Positions 60,702 to 62,000 of a DNA stretch of 62,000 nucleotides are shown here, in pieces (within the stretch, counting starts at the first letter, position 1; the number at the start of each line of letters is the position of its first letter). Below the pieces are notes generated by a model. It had not been told where the DNA came from and did no database searches. It saw nothing but the letters and a program-made list of their open reading frames with translations. Position numbers and translations under genes: made by a program. The DNA comes from Adiantum capillus-veneris (taxonomy: Eukaryota > Streptophyta > Polypodiopsida > Polypodiales > Pteridaceae), in assembly GCA_014529385.2 (NCBI GenBank), contig CM043956.1, positions 61,452,120-61,514,119 of the forward strand. The letters are read 5' to 3'.

Positions 60702-61388
60702 TCACAAATATTTTCCATATAGCATATTTTTTATATTGGTCATACATGAGGAAATCAATAAAGTAAAATGCATCTTTTATGCATAACAATTTTATAGATT
60801 ATAGTAAAACACCTTAAGGTGCTAAAGTCAATGTGTACAAGGTAGCCATAAATCATTCCAATAAATGTAAGCATGGCCATGATAGAAACTAATTGTATCC
60901 ATGGGCAAAGGGAAGGACCTAGACGATTGCTAATGGGGCCATTAGCGCCACTCTATCGATACAAGATGACCTATTGTGGGGTAGTGGGTTGCTACTTTGG
61001 GAAGTCTGGTTGTTGTCTTATGTAATCTGATGACCCTCAAGGCTCCACACGAGCTTGACGTATCGTTGTACATTATTTTAATGAATACGATAAACTCACT
61101 ATTGTGAGTTTGAAAAAAAAGGGATATTTTTATATCAACTTAAGTGTTTGTTTAGGGCTATGTCCCCTTACAATTGTCAAATGTTGCTTTCAATTGAGTA
61201 CCAAATTGAGTATGATACAAGAAAAATAGAGACACATACATTACATAGCGGGAACTATTGGACGATTTTAACTCACAATTAACTAGATAGAAGTGCATGA
61301 TTGTCAACCATCCATTATCACATGGACAAGGAATCAATATTGGGGGAATTCAAATTAGCTAGAATTTAATTATGCAAAGTGGTGGTTT
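60701..61388. other. Unassigned AT-rich sequence
   Basis: No gene or recognisable element. Confidence 0.4.
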
Positions 61389-61404
61389 TCTCTCTCTCTC
61401 TCTG

Positions 61405-61468
<64 letters not shown>
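61389..61468. repeat. Compound (CT)n(CA)n tract
   Basis: CT units with one GT interruption, then about 23 CA units. Third tract of the same design within 1.1 kb. Confidence 0.95.
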
Positions 61469-61471
<3 letters not shown>

Positions 61472-62000
61472 ATAGTGTGCATATATCAATCTTTGTCAAA
61501 ACACACACGGACACACTTATGCATACATAATATACCACTAACATATACAAATAATAAATAAAATGCCACATAATTTGAGGACAGGACACCACAATTTTAT
61601 TAATCAGCTAACTTGACAACATGCAACTACTTCATTGGCAGACAAATGACAAGCAGTGACCGGAAGCGGATGGAGACTCCAAGCAATACATCAAGTTTGC
61701 TAATAAAATCCATATGTTTTTTGTATAATAAATTATTACATGAGCAAGACTCTATGGAAAATATGTACAACCTCCCTCCCCCCCCCCTTCTTCTTTAAGC
61801 AAAATCTCAATATTAGAGATATTATCTCATTTGGCTTTGAGTTAGTGGAAATTGGATGACCCTAAAATAATAAGGTGTTATTATAAATGTTTGGAACACG
61901 AACTGTATATGCACTGCATAATGTAAACCTTGCCTGGCATTGGATTTTTTGAACAGCACGCACAAGCTGTACATTACAAGCATAGCGTAAACTGTGTAGA
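61469..62000. other. Unassigned sequence to window end
   Basis: No supported gene; a short C run at about 61778-61786. Confidence 0.4.

Overview
This is nuclear DNA of a land plant. The only convincing host gene is a seven-exon acireductone dioxygenase (ARD) gene with GT-AG introns at 38672-44826. Almost everything else is plant-type transposable-element DNA: LTR retrotransposons with tRNA-Met or tRNA-Asp primer sites, solo LTRs, LINE remnants, a Mutator-like element and many dinucleotide repeats. The species cannot be named from the sequence. The transposon load and kilobase-size introns point to a large plant genome; a fern or other non-flowering plant is possible but unproven.

Layout. 1-3590: a solo LTR (65-843, TSD GCACT), a copia-like LTR remnant on the minus strand (1587-1791), GA-rich DNA and unassigned sequence. 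3592-38315: a nested block. An old Ty3/gypsy element, Gy-A, carries a second one, Gy-B, in it (TSD CTATA). The pair is now split: Gy-A gag-protease plus the Gy-B 5' LTR lie on the plus strand at 3592-5046, while the Gy-A pol/3' LTR and Gy-B 3' half lie on the minus strand at 21696-38046. Gy-B is in turn interrupted by a younger relative, Gy-D (28556-37448, TSD TCATT). Between the two halves, a ~270-bp repeat R is split by a Mutator-like element (5255-21061, probable 9-bp TSD TATCAAGGG). That element contains a 12.9-kb composite retrotransposon, Gy-E (6903-19829, TSD ATCAC).

Gy-E is the most unusual object here. Both outer ends are U3 ends, because an extra inverted LTR caps one side. Its coding part has gag, zinc knuckles and a protease, but I see no reverse transcriptase or integrase. 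Instead there is a second protease-like domain with a broken active site, then a repeated tryptophan/glycine-rich module. Its leader holds diverged ~298-bp tandem repeats, each with the palindrome TCTATCGCGATAGA at almost fixed phase.

38316-46126: the ARD gene (methionine salvage) with a G-box and CT tract upstream, SINE-like and foldback sequences in its introns, and a repeat-rich downstream region. 46132-47612: solo LTR of the Gy-A/B/D family (TSD GGACG). 47618-52338: degraded DNA including a minus-strand Ty3 gag remnant. 52344-53126: second solo LTR of the first family, next to a 29-nt poly-G run. 53926-59497: a full-length Ty1/copia element with near-identical LTRs, TSD AAGAT and an uninterrupted 1307-codon polyprotein, the only element that looks potentially competent. 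59556-62000: a LINE remnant and long CT/CA tracts.

All boundaries, duplications and reading frames were read by eye; no database search was run.
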